Assembly: GCA_964352475.1 (NCBI GenBank)
Contig: CAYGSL010000002.1
Coordinates: 1 to 64,000 of the forward strand
Source: JAUIET01 sp964352475
Lineage (GTDB): Bacteria; Pseudomonadota; Gammaproteobacteria; Pseudomonadales; JAUIET01
Length of the DNA stretch: 64,000 nt
Reading direction: 5' to 3'
Every line of letters starts with the position of its first letter. Within the stretch, counting starts at the first letter, position 1. The position numbers and the translations under genes were made by a program. This document shows, piece after piece, positions 24,956 to 33,989 of this stretch. A model generated the notes under the pieces. The model worked only from the letters and a program-made list of their open reading frames with translations, ran no database searches and was not told the DNA's origin.

Positions 24956-27048
24956 TGGGCGAGTTGCGATATGTCCGCAATTTGTCCAAACACGTCACCT
25001 AGCTGTTGCAACAAGGCCAGCCGATTATTGCGAAGCGCAAGATCTTCATCCATAACCATCACGCTGTCAAAGAACGCATCAACAGGCTCTTTCAGGCCAG
25101 CCAGTGTTTGCAGCGCCTCGCTGTAGCGGCGCTCGCTCAAAAGAGGAACGGTCGCTGTCTTCATCGCGGCCAACTGCTCGGCCAAGGCTTGCTCGGCGGG
25201 CTCCTTGAGTAAGCTGTTATCCAGGGTTGCTGACAAGCCATCGCCCTGTTTGCTTAACAGGTTTTTCACGCGCTTGTTGGCAGCAGCCAAAGCCTCCGCC
25301 TGTTCCAGCTTGGAAAAAGCGCTCACCGCGTGCATGCGCTGATCAATATCCAGGGGGTTATCTGAGCCGGTGTTTAAAACCGCTTGAACAATCTCGGTTG
25401 CAATCTGTTGATCGGCGTACCAGCCGCGCAAACGGTCAAGAACATACGCCAGTACTTTATTGCCCAAATCGGGTTCGCTGAGTTCTTTATGCTGCGCAAT
25501 TGCGAACTCAATCACCGGTCTTAGATTCAGATCGATATTTTTCTCAACCAGCACTCTTAGCAAACCAAGCGAGGCTCTGCGCAAAGCAAACGGGTCTTTA
25601 GAACCTGTGGGTGCTTGCCCAATGCCAAAAATGCCAACCAGTGTATCCAGCCGGTCGGCCAGGCTAAGGCGAGCGCCTGTATCGCTGGCGGGTAAACGGT
25701 CTCCGGCATGCCGTGGCAAATAATGCTCTTCGATGGCGCTGGCCACATCATCAGGCTCGCCTTCATTCACGGCGTAATAACGGCCCATGGTGCCTTGCAA
25801 ATCGGCGAACTCACCGACCATATCCGAGACCAGGTCAGCTTTGCATAACTCAGCCGCTCTGGCGGCAAACGCGTCTGAAGCGCTAAAATCCCGACTGGCC
25901 TGATCACCGATGAACTGCGCTATTTTGCCAACGCGCGCGGCCTTGTCTGCAACACTGCCAAGTTTATCCTGAAAAACAATACTGCCAAGTCGCGCTGCCA
26001 TAGCCTGCAAGCCTTGCTTGCCGTCATTGGCGTAAAAGAATTGCGCATCAGCCAGACGAGGACGAATCACGCGCTCATTACCATCAACAACCTGCTGCGG
26101 ATCCTTGCTGTCTATGTTACTGACCGTTACGAAATGTGGCATCAGTGCGCCGGAAGAATCCAGCACATGAAAGTACTTTTGGTGTGAGCGCATCGACGAT
26201 ATCAAGGCCTCATCCGGCAGTTCCAGAAATTCGGTATCAAACTTGCCAGCCAAACAATGCGGCCATTCCACCAGGCTACACACTTCATCCAGCAGCGCAG
26301 CTTCAACCACCACTTCACCGTTCAAGGTTTTTCCAAGAGTTTCTAATTGTTCTGCAATAAGCTGTTTGCGGCCCTCATAATCGGCAATCACTTTGCCCTC
26401 TTCTTTAAGGCGTTGCTCATAGTCTTCAGCATTTGCAATCACCAGGGTTTGATCCCCGCCACCCATAAATCGGTGGCCACGTGTGGTATTGCCTGCCTGT
26501 ACGCCAAATGCCTGCAACGGCAATACTTCCCCGCCATGCAAAGCCAACAGCCATTTGACCGGGCGAATAAATTCATCGCGGCGTGCGGCCCAGCGCATGC
26601 GTTTCGGTATGGGCAGTTTCGCCAACACATCATCCAGTACTTGTTGCAACAAATCGGCCAGAGCTAAGCCGGGCTCACGGCTGACAAACATTAGGCGCTC
26701 GCCTTTGTCTGTGTCTTTGCGCTCAAGCTGTTCAACAGTGACGCCACAGCCGCTGGCAAATCCGAGAGCCGCCTTAGTGGCTTGCCCTTCGCTGTCAAAA
26801 GCGGCCTTCACATTAGGGCCCAGCTTCTCGATTTCCTGATCTGGGGCGGTGTCAGCGATGTTTTCAATCCGTATTGCCATACGTCTGGGCGTGGCAAACT
26901 GCTGATAACTGAGTTCGCCGCCGTTTTCGCCGCTGAGGCCAGCAGCTGCCAAACCGCTTACGACGCCTTTTGCAAAAGCTGTGGTTAACGATAAAAGGGC
27001 TGTGGGTGGTAACTCTTCGGAACCGATTTCAAGTAATAAAGGCTTCAT
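24952..27048 (-). CDS. glyS: Glycyl-tRNA synthetase beta subunit
   Basis: GlyS is the tRNA-binding and editing-like beta subunit of the alpha2beta2 glycyl-tRNA synthetase. It has 698 residues, slightly more than usual. It begins PLLLEIGSEELPP, and the conserved GVQAGNTTRGHRFMG and DPFALRRASLGLLRVL are present. Its start overlaps the glyQ stop by 4 bp, and its stop overlaps the GmhB-PlsC start by 4 bp, so all three are likely translationally coupled. Confidence 0.98.
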   Translation of the reverse strand: MKPLLLEIGSEELPPTALLSLTTAFAKGVVSGLAAAGLSGENGGELSYQQFATPRRMAIRIENIADTAPDQEIEKLGPNVKAAFDSEGQATKAALGFASGCGVTVEQLERKDTDKGERLMFVSREPGLALADLLQQVLDDVLAKLPIPKRMRWAARRDEFIRPVKWLLALHGGEVLPLQAFGVQAGNTTRGHRFMGGGDQTLVIANAEDYEQRLKEEGKVIADYEGRKQLIAEQLETLGKTLNGEVVVEAALLDEVCSLVEWPHCLAGKFDTEFLELPDEALISSMRSHQKYFHVLDSSGALMPHFVTVSNIDSKDPQQVVDGNERVIRPRLADAQFFYANDGKQGLQAMAARLGSIVFQDKLGSVADKAARVGKIAQFIGDQASRDFSASDAFAARAAELCKADLVSDMVGEFADLQGTMGRYYAVNEGEPDDVASAIEEHYLPRHAGDRLPASDTGARLSLADRLDTLVGIFGIGQAPTGSKDPFALRRASLGLLRVLVEKNIDLNLRPVIEFAIAQHKELSEPDLGNKVLAYVLDRLRGWYADQQIATEIVQAVLNTGSDNPLDIDQRMHAVSAFSKLEQAEALAAANKRVKNLLSKQGDGLSATLDNSLLKEPAEQALAEQLAAMKTATVPLLSERRYSEALQTLAGLKEPVDAFFDSVMVMDEDLALRNNRLALLQQLGDVFGQIADISQLAQ

Positions 27049-27989
27049 TTAGTCGCCCCCGCCACCAGGACTTCCTCGCGCAATGATTGCTCTGCCAGCG
27101 GAAAGCCAAGCGCTTCGCGCGAGCGGTAGTATTCATGCGCCACCGCCCTGGCCATGGTTCGAACCCGAAGAATAAAGCGCTGCCGCTCAGTCACCGAAAT
27201 GGCGTGGCGCGCATCCAGCATGTTAAACGTGTGCGATGCTTTTAATACCAACTCGTAGGCGGGTAGCGGTAGTTGTGCGTCAACCAATGCCTGGCAATCC
27301 GTTTCATAGGTATCAAACGCCGAAAACAGAAACGGTACATTGGCGTGGTCAAAGTTGTAAGTGGACTGCTCCACTTCGTTTTGATGGTATACGTCGCCAT
27401 AGCTGACCATGCCGGTGGCGCTGTCTGCCCATTTCAAGTCATAAACACTGTCTACGCCTTGCAAGTACATGGCGATACGTTCCAGACCGTAGGTGATCTC
27501 GCCGGTTACCGGGTAACACTCCAGTCCGCCTGCTTGTTGAAAGTAGGTGAATTGGGATATCTCCATGCCGTTAAGCCAGACTTCCCAACCCAATCCCCAG
27601 GCGCCTAGCGTGGGTGACTCCCAGTTGTCTTCCACAAAGCGAATATCGTGTACCAGTGGGTCAACCCCCAGGCTGGTTAGCGATTCGAGATACAACTCCT
27701 GAAAATTGTCCGGATTTGGCTTCATCACTACCTGAAACTGAAAATAGTGTTGTAGGCGATTCGGGTTTTCGCCGTAGCGACCGTCGGTGGGACGTCTGGA
27801 GCCCTGTAAATACGCGGCATTCCACGCTTCCGGGCCGACGGCTTTCAGGAACGTGGCCGGGTGAAAGGTACCAGCACCCACTTCCATATCCAAAGGCTGC
27901 ATTACCACACAGCCTTTGGCCGCCCAAAATTGCTGCAGCGCGAAAATGAGATCCTGGAATGTGGCGGGAGTAGCCGCTGGCGTGGTCAA
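27045..27989 (-). CDS. glyQ: Glycyl-tRNA synthetase alpha subunit
   Basis: GlyQ is the catalytic alpha subunit that activates glycine and charges tRNA-Gly. It has 314 residues. The class II motifs are in MQPLDMEVGAGTFHPATFL and GSRRPTDGRYGENPNRLQ. It heads the glyQ-glyS-GmhB/PlsC operon and is transcribed divergently from the acyltransferase gene at 28106. A perfect 10-bp-stem hairpin lies in its leader. Confidence 0.98.
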   Translation of the reverse strand: MTTPAATPATFQDLIFALQQFWAAKGCVVMQPLDMEVGAGTFHPATFLKAVGPEAWNAAYLQGSRRPTDGRYGENPNRLQHYFQFQVVMKPNPDNFQELYLESLTSLGVDPLVHDIRFVEDNWESPTLGAWGLGWEVWLNGMEISQFTYFQQAGGLECYPVTGEITYGLERIAMYLQGVDSVYDLKWADSATGMVSYGDVYHQNEVEQSTYNFDHANVPFLFSAFDTYETDCQALVDAQLPLPAYELVLKASHTFNMLDARHAISVTERQRFILRVRTMARAVAHEYYRSREALGFPLAEQSLREEVLVAGATK

Positions 27990-28013
27990 AGTATTGTCCT
28001 GCTTGTGTCGATG

Positions 28014-28070
28014 CTGAGCTTCGTTATTTGTGCGCGAAGCTCAGGCCAAATTTGTCAGCGCGGCATTATA
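28014..28070 (-). promoter_or_regulatory. glyQ leader: TATAAT box and 10-bp hairpin
   Basis: On the minus strand a perfect TATAAT occupies 28065-28070, with no clear -35 box. Downstream in the predicted leader, CTGAGCTTCG (complement of 28035-28044) pairs perfectly with CGAAGCTCAG (complement of 28014-28023) over an 11-nt loop. The hairpin ends 24 bp before the glyQ start. No T-run follows, so it is not a standard terminator. It may control stability or access of the glyQ mRNA. Confidence 0.5.
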
Positions 28071-28105
28071 CAATGAATGCCAGATTCACCCGCACCAAGG
28101 TCACA

Positions 28106-28984
28106 ATGTCGGTCAAATACACAATTGCCAACACCGTGTTTCGGCTGTTGTCGCTGTTACCTCTAAAAGGGTCCAGGCTGCTGGGGCGATGCCTGGGCCG
28201 TTTGATGTGTGTATTCCCTAACCGTAACCACCGCGTAGCCAGGGTTAATTTAGCCATGTGCTTTCCTGAGCTAAGCGAAGCGCAGCGTGCGGATTTGCTG
28301 CTTGAGCGTTTTAAAACTCTGGGCAGTACCGTGATGGATATTCCCCATGTTTGGAGCGGCAGCAAGGCTTTGTCATTGGTGACCGAGGTTCAGGGTCGTG
28401 AATTTGTTGATGCCGCCATGGCACATGGCAAAGGCACGATCATTCTCGCCCCGCATCTGGGCAACTGGGAAGTGGTTGGTTTGTATTTAACCGAATGCTG
28501 CGACACGGTTAAATCCATGTACTCTCCACCGCGTAGCGACACCATGAATCAGTTTATCTTGAATGCGCGGCAACGAACCGGCGCCAAACTGGTGCCTGCT
28601 GATCGCAGTGGTGTTATCCAGCTACTGAAAACTCTACGCGCCGGGCAAATGGTGGGCATTCTGCCTGATCAGGTGCCCGCCGATGAAAGCGGCGTGTTTG
28701 CGCCCTTTTTTGATATTCCGGCATTCTCCATGACCCTGATGAGTAATCTGTCGAAAAAAACAGGCGCGCGCATCGTTAACGCCTATGCCTTGCCGAATGA
28801 TAAGGGCTTCACCGTGATCTTTACTGAACCAGACCCGGCAATTTACTCCGAAGACCTGGAAACGTCGGTGGCCGGAATGAACAAAACGATTGAGACAGCA
28901 GCTAACTTACACAAGCCGCACTATCAATGGGAATACAAACGCTTTAAGCGACAACCCGAGGGGAGGGCTAGTTTTTACGATTAG
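28106..28984 (+). CDS. Lipid A biosynthesis-type acyltransferase (LpxL/LpxM family)
   Basis: This membrane-associated enzyme family transfers secondary acyl chains to lipid A. I choose ATG at 28106 (292 residues), preceded by AAGG at a good distance; upstream in-frame starts exist but lack this. An N-terminal hydrophobic segment is followed by the catalytic HX4E motif in APHLGNWEVVGLY, and by LPDQVPADESGVFAPFF, typical of the family. Which acyl chain and position it serves cannot be told. It stands alone between divergent glyQ and convergent genes. Confidence 0.88.
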   Translation: MSVKYTIANTVFRLLSLLPLKGSRLLGRCLGRLMCVFPNRNHRVARVNLAMCFPELSEAQRADLLLERFKTLGSTVMDIPHVWSGSKALSLVTEVQGREFVDAAMAHGKGTIILAPHLGNWEVVGLYLTECCDTVKSMYSPPRSDTMNQFILNARQRTGAKLVPADRSGVIQLLKTLRAGQMVGILPDQVPADESGVFAPFFDIPAFSMTLMSNLSKKTGARIVNAYALPNDKGFTVIFTEPDPAIYSEDLETSVAGMNKTIETAANLHKPHYQWEYKRFKRQPEGRASFYD

Positions 28985-29000
28985 CTACCGAGAGCTGTAC

Positions 29001-29786
29001 TTACCAAGTATCAGGCAACGGCTCCTCATTCAATTCGTTATACATCAATCGATACAAGCGCCCGTTTACATTGCCTTTCACCGAATCTGTGATCAGGCCA
29101 TCAGGGTCGCATTGCTGCGCGGCGGCAAGTAGTCTCTCAAATTGCGACATAAAATTCTTCGAGTGCCGGGTTCGAATATCTGTACCAAAAAACAGTTCGC
29201 TTAAGGGTTGCTCTCCTGCAGCATTGAGCATCATAAACTGACGGGCGAACAAGGCATGATCGCCACGCGACATTTCAGACCACATGCCTATCATATCGTC
29301 GCGACTTACCGTGCCTTCGCCGTCGGCCGCCTGGCTTGAAAGGTACAGCAGGCCAATCGTTGAGCCCATAGACTCACAAACCAGATCGTTCATGCGCATA
29401 AACGTCAGGCGCTGGTTGTGACCAGAGGTTTGTTGAATGGCTTGCGCCTGCAGCTCGGCTTGATCAGAACTGCGCTGCATTTCAACATGCTGTTGCTGGA
29501 TAGCATCTGTGTTGCGTGATAATTCCTTTTGCTGCAAAAAATAACCGACCACCAGCCAAAGGAACGCCAGCGGCGCAAATGCGCCTTCAAGAAAACTGCC
29601 CAGTGCTTCCAGTGGCTGTGACAAAAAATGTGACCAGCCTATGGTGCTGGAAATGTAGTAAGAGCCACCGAGTAACCAGAATACAGTGATAGCAATGGCC
29701 AGAAACAGGCGCCAATCAAGACCTTGCACTGCCCCATTTGTATTGGCTTGCTGGCGCGACGGAGTCTCTGCGGTTTGTTCTTGCAC
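29001..29786 (-). CDS. Unrecognised membrane protein with coiled coil, coupled to trkH
   Basis: I do not recognise the family. I choose GTG at 29786 (261 residues), 2 bp after the trkH stop with GGAGA upstream. The longer frame runs into trkH. After a hydrophilic start come two membrane segments (about 26-46 and 67-85), then a Gln/Glu-rich likely coiled coil (about 85-120) and a soluble domain of about 140 residues starting near RLTFMRMNDLVCESMG. The layout suggests a membrane-anchored cytoplasmic sensor or scaffold. Position suggests a link to potassium uptake, but that is inference. Confidence 0.75.
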   Translation of the reverse strand: MQEQTAETPSRQQANTNGAVQGLDWRLFLAIAITVFWLLGGSYYISSTIGWSHFLSQPLEALGSFLEGAFAPLAFLWLVVGYFLQQKELSRNTDAIQQQHVEMQRSSDQAELQAQAIQQTSGHNQRLTFMRMNDLVCESMGSTIGLLYLSSQAADGEGTVSRDDMIGMWSEMSRGDHALFARQFMMLNAAGEQPLSELFFGTDIRTRHSKNFMSQFERLLAAAQQCDPDGLITDSVKGNVNGRLYRLMYNELNEEPLPDTW

Positions 29787-29788
29787 GC

Positions 29789-31237
29789 TTACTTTCTCCA
29801 GAAAAGAGGGGTGAACAATACCAGCAGTGTAAAGATTTCCAAGCGGCCAAGTAACATCGCAAAGCACAATAACCATTTGGCCGGGTCTGAGATGTTGCCA
29901 TAATGCGCAGCTACCTGCCCAAGGCCCGGGCCAAGATTATTCAGTGACGCCGCCGCGGCTGAATAGGCGCTGACAAAATTCAGATCCAGTGCCATTAACA
30001 CAAGCGTCAATGTGATAAAGGTAACGATGTAGACGGCAATAAACCCCCACACCGCTGACATCACGCGCTCAGCAACCGGTCTGCTGCCAAGCTTGACCGG
30101 GATTAATGCGTGTGGGTGCACAATCTGCTTAATTTCACGCAAGCCCTGCTTCACCATCAACAGCGCACGAATGACTTTCATACCGCCGCCGGTTGAACCG
30201 GCACAAGCGCCAACAAACGCCATGGCCATTAACAGAAACGGGATGAAGCTGGGCCAGGCGCTGAAGTTTGCGCTGGCAAAGCCGGTGGTTGTGGCAATTG
30301 ACACCACCTGAAACGCGCCATGCAGTAAGGCTTCATTGAACGTCAGCTCACCCGACAGCGCCAGAGCGCTGACCACAATCACGATACCCACGGCGAGCAT
30401 GGTTAAATAAAACTTAAGCTCAGGGTCTTGGGCGTACACGTTCAGAGTCACCCGGCGCCAGGCGTAAAAGTGCAATGCGAAATTGATACCGGCAACAACC
30501 ATGTAAAAAATCGCAATTAGTAATATGACCGGATTATCGAAATACGCCATGCTTAAGTCATGGGTAGAAAAACCGCCAATCGACACGGTCGAAAAACCAT
30601 GGCTGATGGCATCAAATGGTGTCATGCCGGCCAGCCAGTAGCTAACACTGCAACCAATGGTGAGCAGTAAATAAATGATAAACAACCACTTTGCTGTACT
30701 GGTTATTCGCGGGGTGAGCTTGCTGTCCTTGATCGGCCCTGGTGTTTCCGCTCGATACAATTGCATGCCGCCAATTCCCAGCATTGGCAAAATAGCCACA
30801 GCAATAACGATAATGCCTATACCGCCAAGCCATTGCAGTTGTTGCCGGTAAAACAGTAAAGATTCCGGCAGCAAGTCCAGACCCACCAGCACGGTAGCCC
30901 CGGTAGTGGTTAAACCGGAAATGCTCTCAAAGATGGCATCGGTAAGATTAATGTCGGTGTTGTCAGACAAATACAGCGGCAAGGCCCCAAACACGCCAAG
31001 CACAAACCAGAACATGGCGGTAACAAGAAAGCCGTCGCGCACGCGCAGCTCGTGCTGCGCCTTTCGAAACGGTAGCCACAACACGCCACCACATATAAAA
31101 GTGGTTAGAAACGCTTCAAAGAACACCAGCTGCGTACCATCGTCGTATATATAAGAGACGATGACGGGAATCAACATGGTCAGGCTGAACAGCATTAGCA
31201 GCACGCCCAGAACCCGAAAGATGATTGAAAAGTGCAT
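29789..31237 (-). CDS. trkH: Trk potassium uptake channel subunit TrkH
   Basis: TrkH is the potassium-translocating membrane subunit, gated by TrkA. It has 482 residues. The four pore-loop filter regions are visible, including SGLTTTGATV, VSIGGFSTHD, TTTGFASANF and the final GACAGSTGGGMKVIR. It follows trkA by 17 bp, so the two parts of the uptake system are in one transcript. Confidence 0.96.
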   Translation of the reverse strand: MHFSIIFRVLGVLLMLFSLTMLIPVIVSYIYDDGTQLVFFEAFLTTFICGGVLWLPFRKAQHELRVRDGFLVTAMFWFVLGVFGALPLYLSDNTDINLTDAIFESISGLTTTGATVLVGLDLLPESLLFYRQQLQWLGGIGIIVIAVAILPMLGIGGMQLYRAETPGPIKDSKLTPRITSTAKWLFIIYLLLTIGCSVSYWLAGMTPFDAISHGFSTVSIGGFSTHDLSMAYFDNPVILLIAIFYMVVAGINFALHFYAWRRVTLNVYAQDPELKFYLTMLAVGIVIVVSALALSGELTFNEALLHGAFQVVSIATTTGFASANFSAWPSFIPFLLMAMAFVGACAGSTGGGMKVIRALLMVKQGLREIKQIVHPHALIPVKLGSRPVAERVMSAVWGFIAVYIVTFITLTLVLMALDLNFVSAYSAAAASLNNLGPGLGQVAAHYGNISDPAKWLLCFAMLLGRLEIFTLLVLFTPLFWRK

Positions 31238-31254
31238 TCTTTTGCAGGGCGTCC

Positions 31255-32628
31255 CTAGAGAAAGTGGAAGCCCACCTGAAACAGGCGTTCCACTTCGCTG
31301 ACTTTATTCTTGTCTGTCAGGAACAAGATCACGTGATCATCTGACTCAACAACCACACTTTTGTGGGCAATAATTACCTCGTCGCCGCGCACCAGGGCGC
31401 CAATGGTCGCCCCTTCCGGCAATGGAATATCTTTCAGCGCTTTGCCCACCACTTTCGAGGAGCCCGAATCGCCGTGGGCGACAATCTCCATCGCCTCAGC
31501 GGCACCCCGGCGAAGCGAATACACGTTGGCCATATCGCCGCGACGTACGTGGGTCAGAATACTGCCGATGGTAATCTGGTGCGGTGAAATCGCGATGTCT
31601 ATGTCGCCCCCTTGCACCAAATCAACGTAGGCCGGGTTTGCGATCAAGGTAATGACCTTGCGCGCGCCTCGTTTTTTGGCCAGCAGCGAGGCCATGATAT
31701 TGGCTTCGTCGTCATTGGTGACGGCCAGGAACAAATCAGTGTATTCAATGTTTTCTGCCATCAACAATTCGCTGTCGGTGGCACTGCCATAGAGCACTAT
31801 CGACTTTTGCAGGTTTTCGGACAGAAACGCAGCGCGTTCTTTATTGTATTCAATCACCTTAACCTGGTAGTCGTGCTCAATCGCTTCGGCCAGCCTGGCG
31901 CCAATATTGCCGCCACCGGCGATCATCACGCGCTTATAAGGGTTCTCCAGCCGGCGCAGCTCGGCCATCACCGCTGGCGTGTGTTCACGCGCGGCGATAA
32001 AGAATACCTCGTCGTCTACCTCAACAACCGTATCCCCTTCCGGAATAATGGGTCGGTCACGTCTGAAGATAGCGGCAACGCGGGTGTCGCCCTTCTTCAT
32101 GTGCTTGCGAATTTCGCGCAGTTCCTGACCCATGATCAGACCGCCGTAATAGGCTTTCACAGCAACCAGTTTTACCCGGCCACCGGCAAAGTCCAACACT
32201 TGCAAGGCGTCCGGGTTGTCCACCAGGTTTTGCAGATAGCTGGTGACTAATTGCTCAGGGCTGATCCATACATCGATGGGTATGGCTTCATTGCGAAAGA
32301 TCTCTTCACGGTTTTGATATTCCGGAGAGCGTATGCGGCTGACCTTCATCGGCGTGTGAAACATCGAAAAAGCAATCTGGCAGGCAATCATGTTGATTTC
32401 GTCGCTGCTGGTCACCGCTATCAACATGTCGGCGTCTTCAGCACCTGCGCGGCGCAGCACATTTGGGTGCGAGGCATGGCCTACCAGGGTGCGAATATCC
32501 AGCCGGTCTTGCAGCTCATGCAATACGTCGGGGTTCAGGTCAACCAGCGTTATCTCGTTTTGCTCATCAGCCAGCGCTTCGGCCAGACGCCCGCCTACCT
32601 GGCCAGCTCCGAGAATAATTATGTTCAC
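31255..32628 (-). CDS. trkA: Trk potassium uptake regulator TrkA
   Basis: TrkA is the cytoplasmic NAD(H)/ATP-binding ring that gates TrkH. It has 457 residues and two tandem RCK units. The first Rossmann motif is IIILGAGQVGGRLAEAL at the N-terminus. The second is MIAGGGNIGARLAEAIE near residue 235. Each is followed by a TrkA-C domain. It sits 35 bp downstream of rsmB on the minus strand. Confidence 0.96.
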   Translation of the reverse strand: MNIIILGAGQVGGRLAEALADEQNEITLVDLNPDVLHELQDRLDIRTLVGHASHPNVLRRAGAEDADMLIAVTSSDEINMIACQIAFSMFHTPMKVSRIRSPEYQNREEIFRNEAIPIDVWISPEQLVTSYLQNLVDNPDALQVLDFAGGRVKLVAVKAYYGGLIMGQELREIRKHMKKGDTRVAAIFRRDRPIIPEGDTVVEVDDEVFFIAAREHTPAVMAELRRLENPYKRVMIAGGGNIGARLAEAIEHDYQVKVIEYNKERAAFLSENLQKSIVLYGSATDSELLMAENIEYTDLFLAVTNDDEANIMASLLAKKRGARKVITLIANPAYVDLVQGGDIDIAISPHQITIGSILTHVRRGDMANVYSLRRGAAEAMEIVAHGDSGSSKVVGKALKDIPLPEGATIGALVRGDEVIIAHKSVVVESDDHVILFLTDKNKVSEVERLFQVGFHFL

Positions 32629-32663
32629 GCGTGTTCCTGGTTCTTCTCTGGCTAATGGTCTGC

Positions 32664-33989
32664 CTAAGCGCTTTTAACCAAACGCGCGTAGTAAAACCCG
32701 TCATGGGTCGAAGGCAGCAACTGGCGACCATAAGAGCACTCCTGCCCCCAGCTCGCCACAATGTGATCATGCGTTGCATCGTCTTGGGATTCAACAAAGG
32801 CAGCGATAATTTGTTGATTTTCTTCCGGTAAAATTGAACATGTGGAGTACAGTAATTTGCCGCCGGGTGCCAGTTTGGACCAGCAGGTTTGTAACATGGC
32901 AAGCTGCACGCCGCTCAATTCGGCAATATCGTCTTGTCGGCGTAAATACTTAATATCCGGATTTCGCCTTATGACTCCGGTGGCTGAACAAGGCACATCC
33001 AGCAAAATTCGCTGATAGCTGTCAGCGCCCTTCCACTGCTCAGCGTCACTGGCGTCTGCTTCGATAAGCCTTGCTTGCAAGCCGAGTCGCTGCAGGTTGT
33101 CACTAACTCTTTCCAATCGGGCGCCGTTATTGTCCATCGCATCCACCGCAATGTTGCTGACGCTTTCCAGAATATGCCCGGTTTTGCCGCCGGGTGCACA
33201 GCAAGCGTCGAGTACGCGCTGGCCATCTTGCAAATCCAGTAAAGAGGCCGCGAGCTGGGCGCCCTCATCTTGCACGCTAAGGTAGCCTGCTTGAAAACCG
33301 GGTAGCTGTGCCACGTCAACGGCTTTGTCCAGTGTGATCGCATTTTTGCTGAGCAGCCCCGGGCTGCTTTCAAAACCTGCGTCACGCAGAGAATGCAGGG
33401 CAGCATCCCGCGTTTGCTTTGCAAGGTTAACTCGCAAGGTCATAGGCGGGCGTTGATTGCTGGCAGCCAACACCTCGTCAAGATGTTCTGGCCAATTTTG
33501 TACAAGCTGATCGAACAACCATTGTGGAAATGCTGATTGTTGCGCCGGAGTAAGAGCTGCTAACAGTTCGTCGCCTTGTCGATCGGCGTTACGCAACACG
33601 CCGTTAATCAAACCTTTTGCCCAGCTCTTTTTCAACACGGTGGCAGCGTTCACGGTTTCACTAACAGCGGCGTGTGATGGTGTTCGCATATGCAACAATT
33701 GATACAAGCCAATCAATAACAAGGCGCGAACATCAGCGTCTTTGCGTCGCAATGGTTTGCTGATCAGCTTGATGAGAACGGCGTCCAGCTGGAAATACCA
33801 GCGCATCACGCCATAACACATTTCTTTTACCTCGCCGTGGCGTTCAGCGTTTTCCGACCCGCTGAGAATATCTGGCAGCAAAGTAGCTAGTGAGCCGTCG
33901 TGGTGTAGCAAGCGGCTTAGAACCCTGGCTGCCATCACGCGACTGTTAACGGGCTTGTCACCGCGGCCAGAGTTGCGTTTATTGCTCAC
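32664..33989 (-). CDS. rsmB: 16S rRNA m5C967 methyltransferase RsmB (Sun)
   Basis: RsmB methylates C967 of 16S rRNA. I choose GTG at 33989 (441 residues), which overlaps the fmt end by 11 bp. A TTG at 34013 is possible, but its AGG lies directly against the codon. A NusB-like N-terminal domain is followed by the SAM-binding VLDACCAPGGKTGHIL. The catalytic cysteine is in LLDVPCSATGVIRRNPDIK, and the second conserved cysteine is in YSTCSILPEEN. It belongs to the def-fmt-rsmB-trkA-trkH order. Confidence 0.95.
   Translation of the reverse strand: MSNKRNSGRGDKPVNSRVMAARVLSRLLHHDGSLATLLPDILSGSENAERHGEVKEMCYGVMRWYFQLDAVLIKLISKPLRRKDADVRALLLIGLYQLLHMRTPSHAAVSETVNAATVLKKSWAKGLINGVLRNADRQGDELLAALTPAQQSAFPQWLFDQLVQNWPEHLDEVLAASNQRPPMTLRVNLAKQTRDAALHSLRDAGFESSPGLLSKNAITLDKAVDVAQLPGFQAGYLSVQDEGAQLAASLLDLQDGQRVLDACCAPGGKTGHILESVSNIAVDAMDNNGARLERVSDNLQRLGLQARLIEADASDAEQWKGADSYQRILLDVPCSATGVIRRNPDIKYLRRQDDIAELSGVQLAMLQTCWSKLAPGGKLLYSTCSILPEENQQIIAAFVESQDDATHDHIVASWGQECSYGRQLLPSTHDGFYYARLVKSA

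Noticed and set aside
31612..32250. A 212-codon plus-strand frame opposite trkA
   Set aside because: It is a shadow of TrkA; no ribosome site and no protein-like composition.
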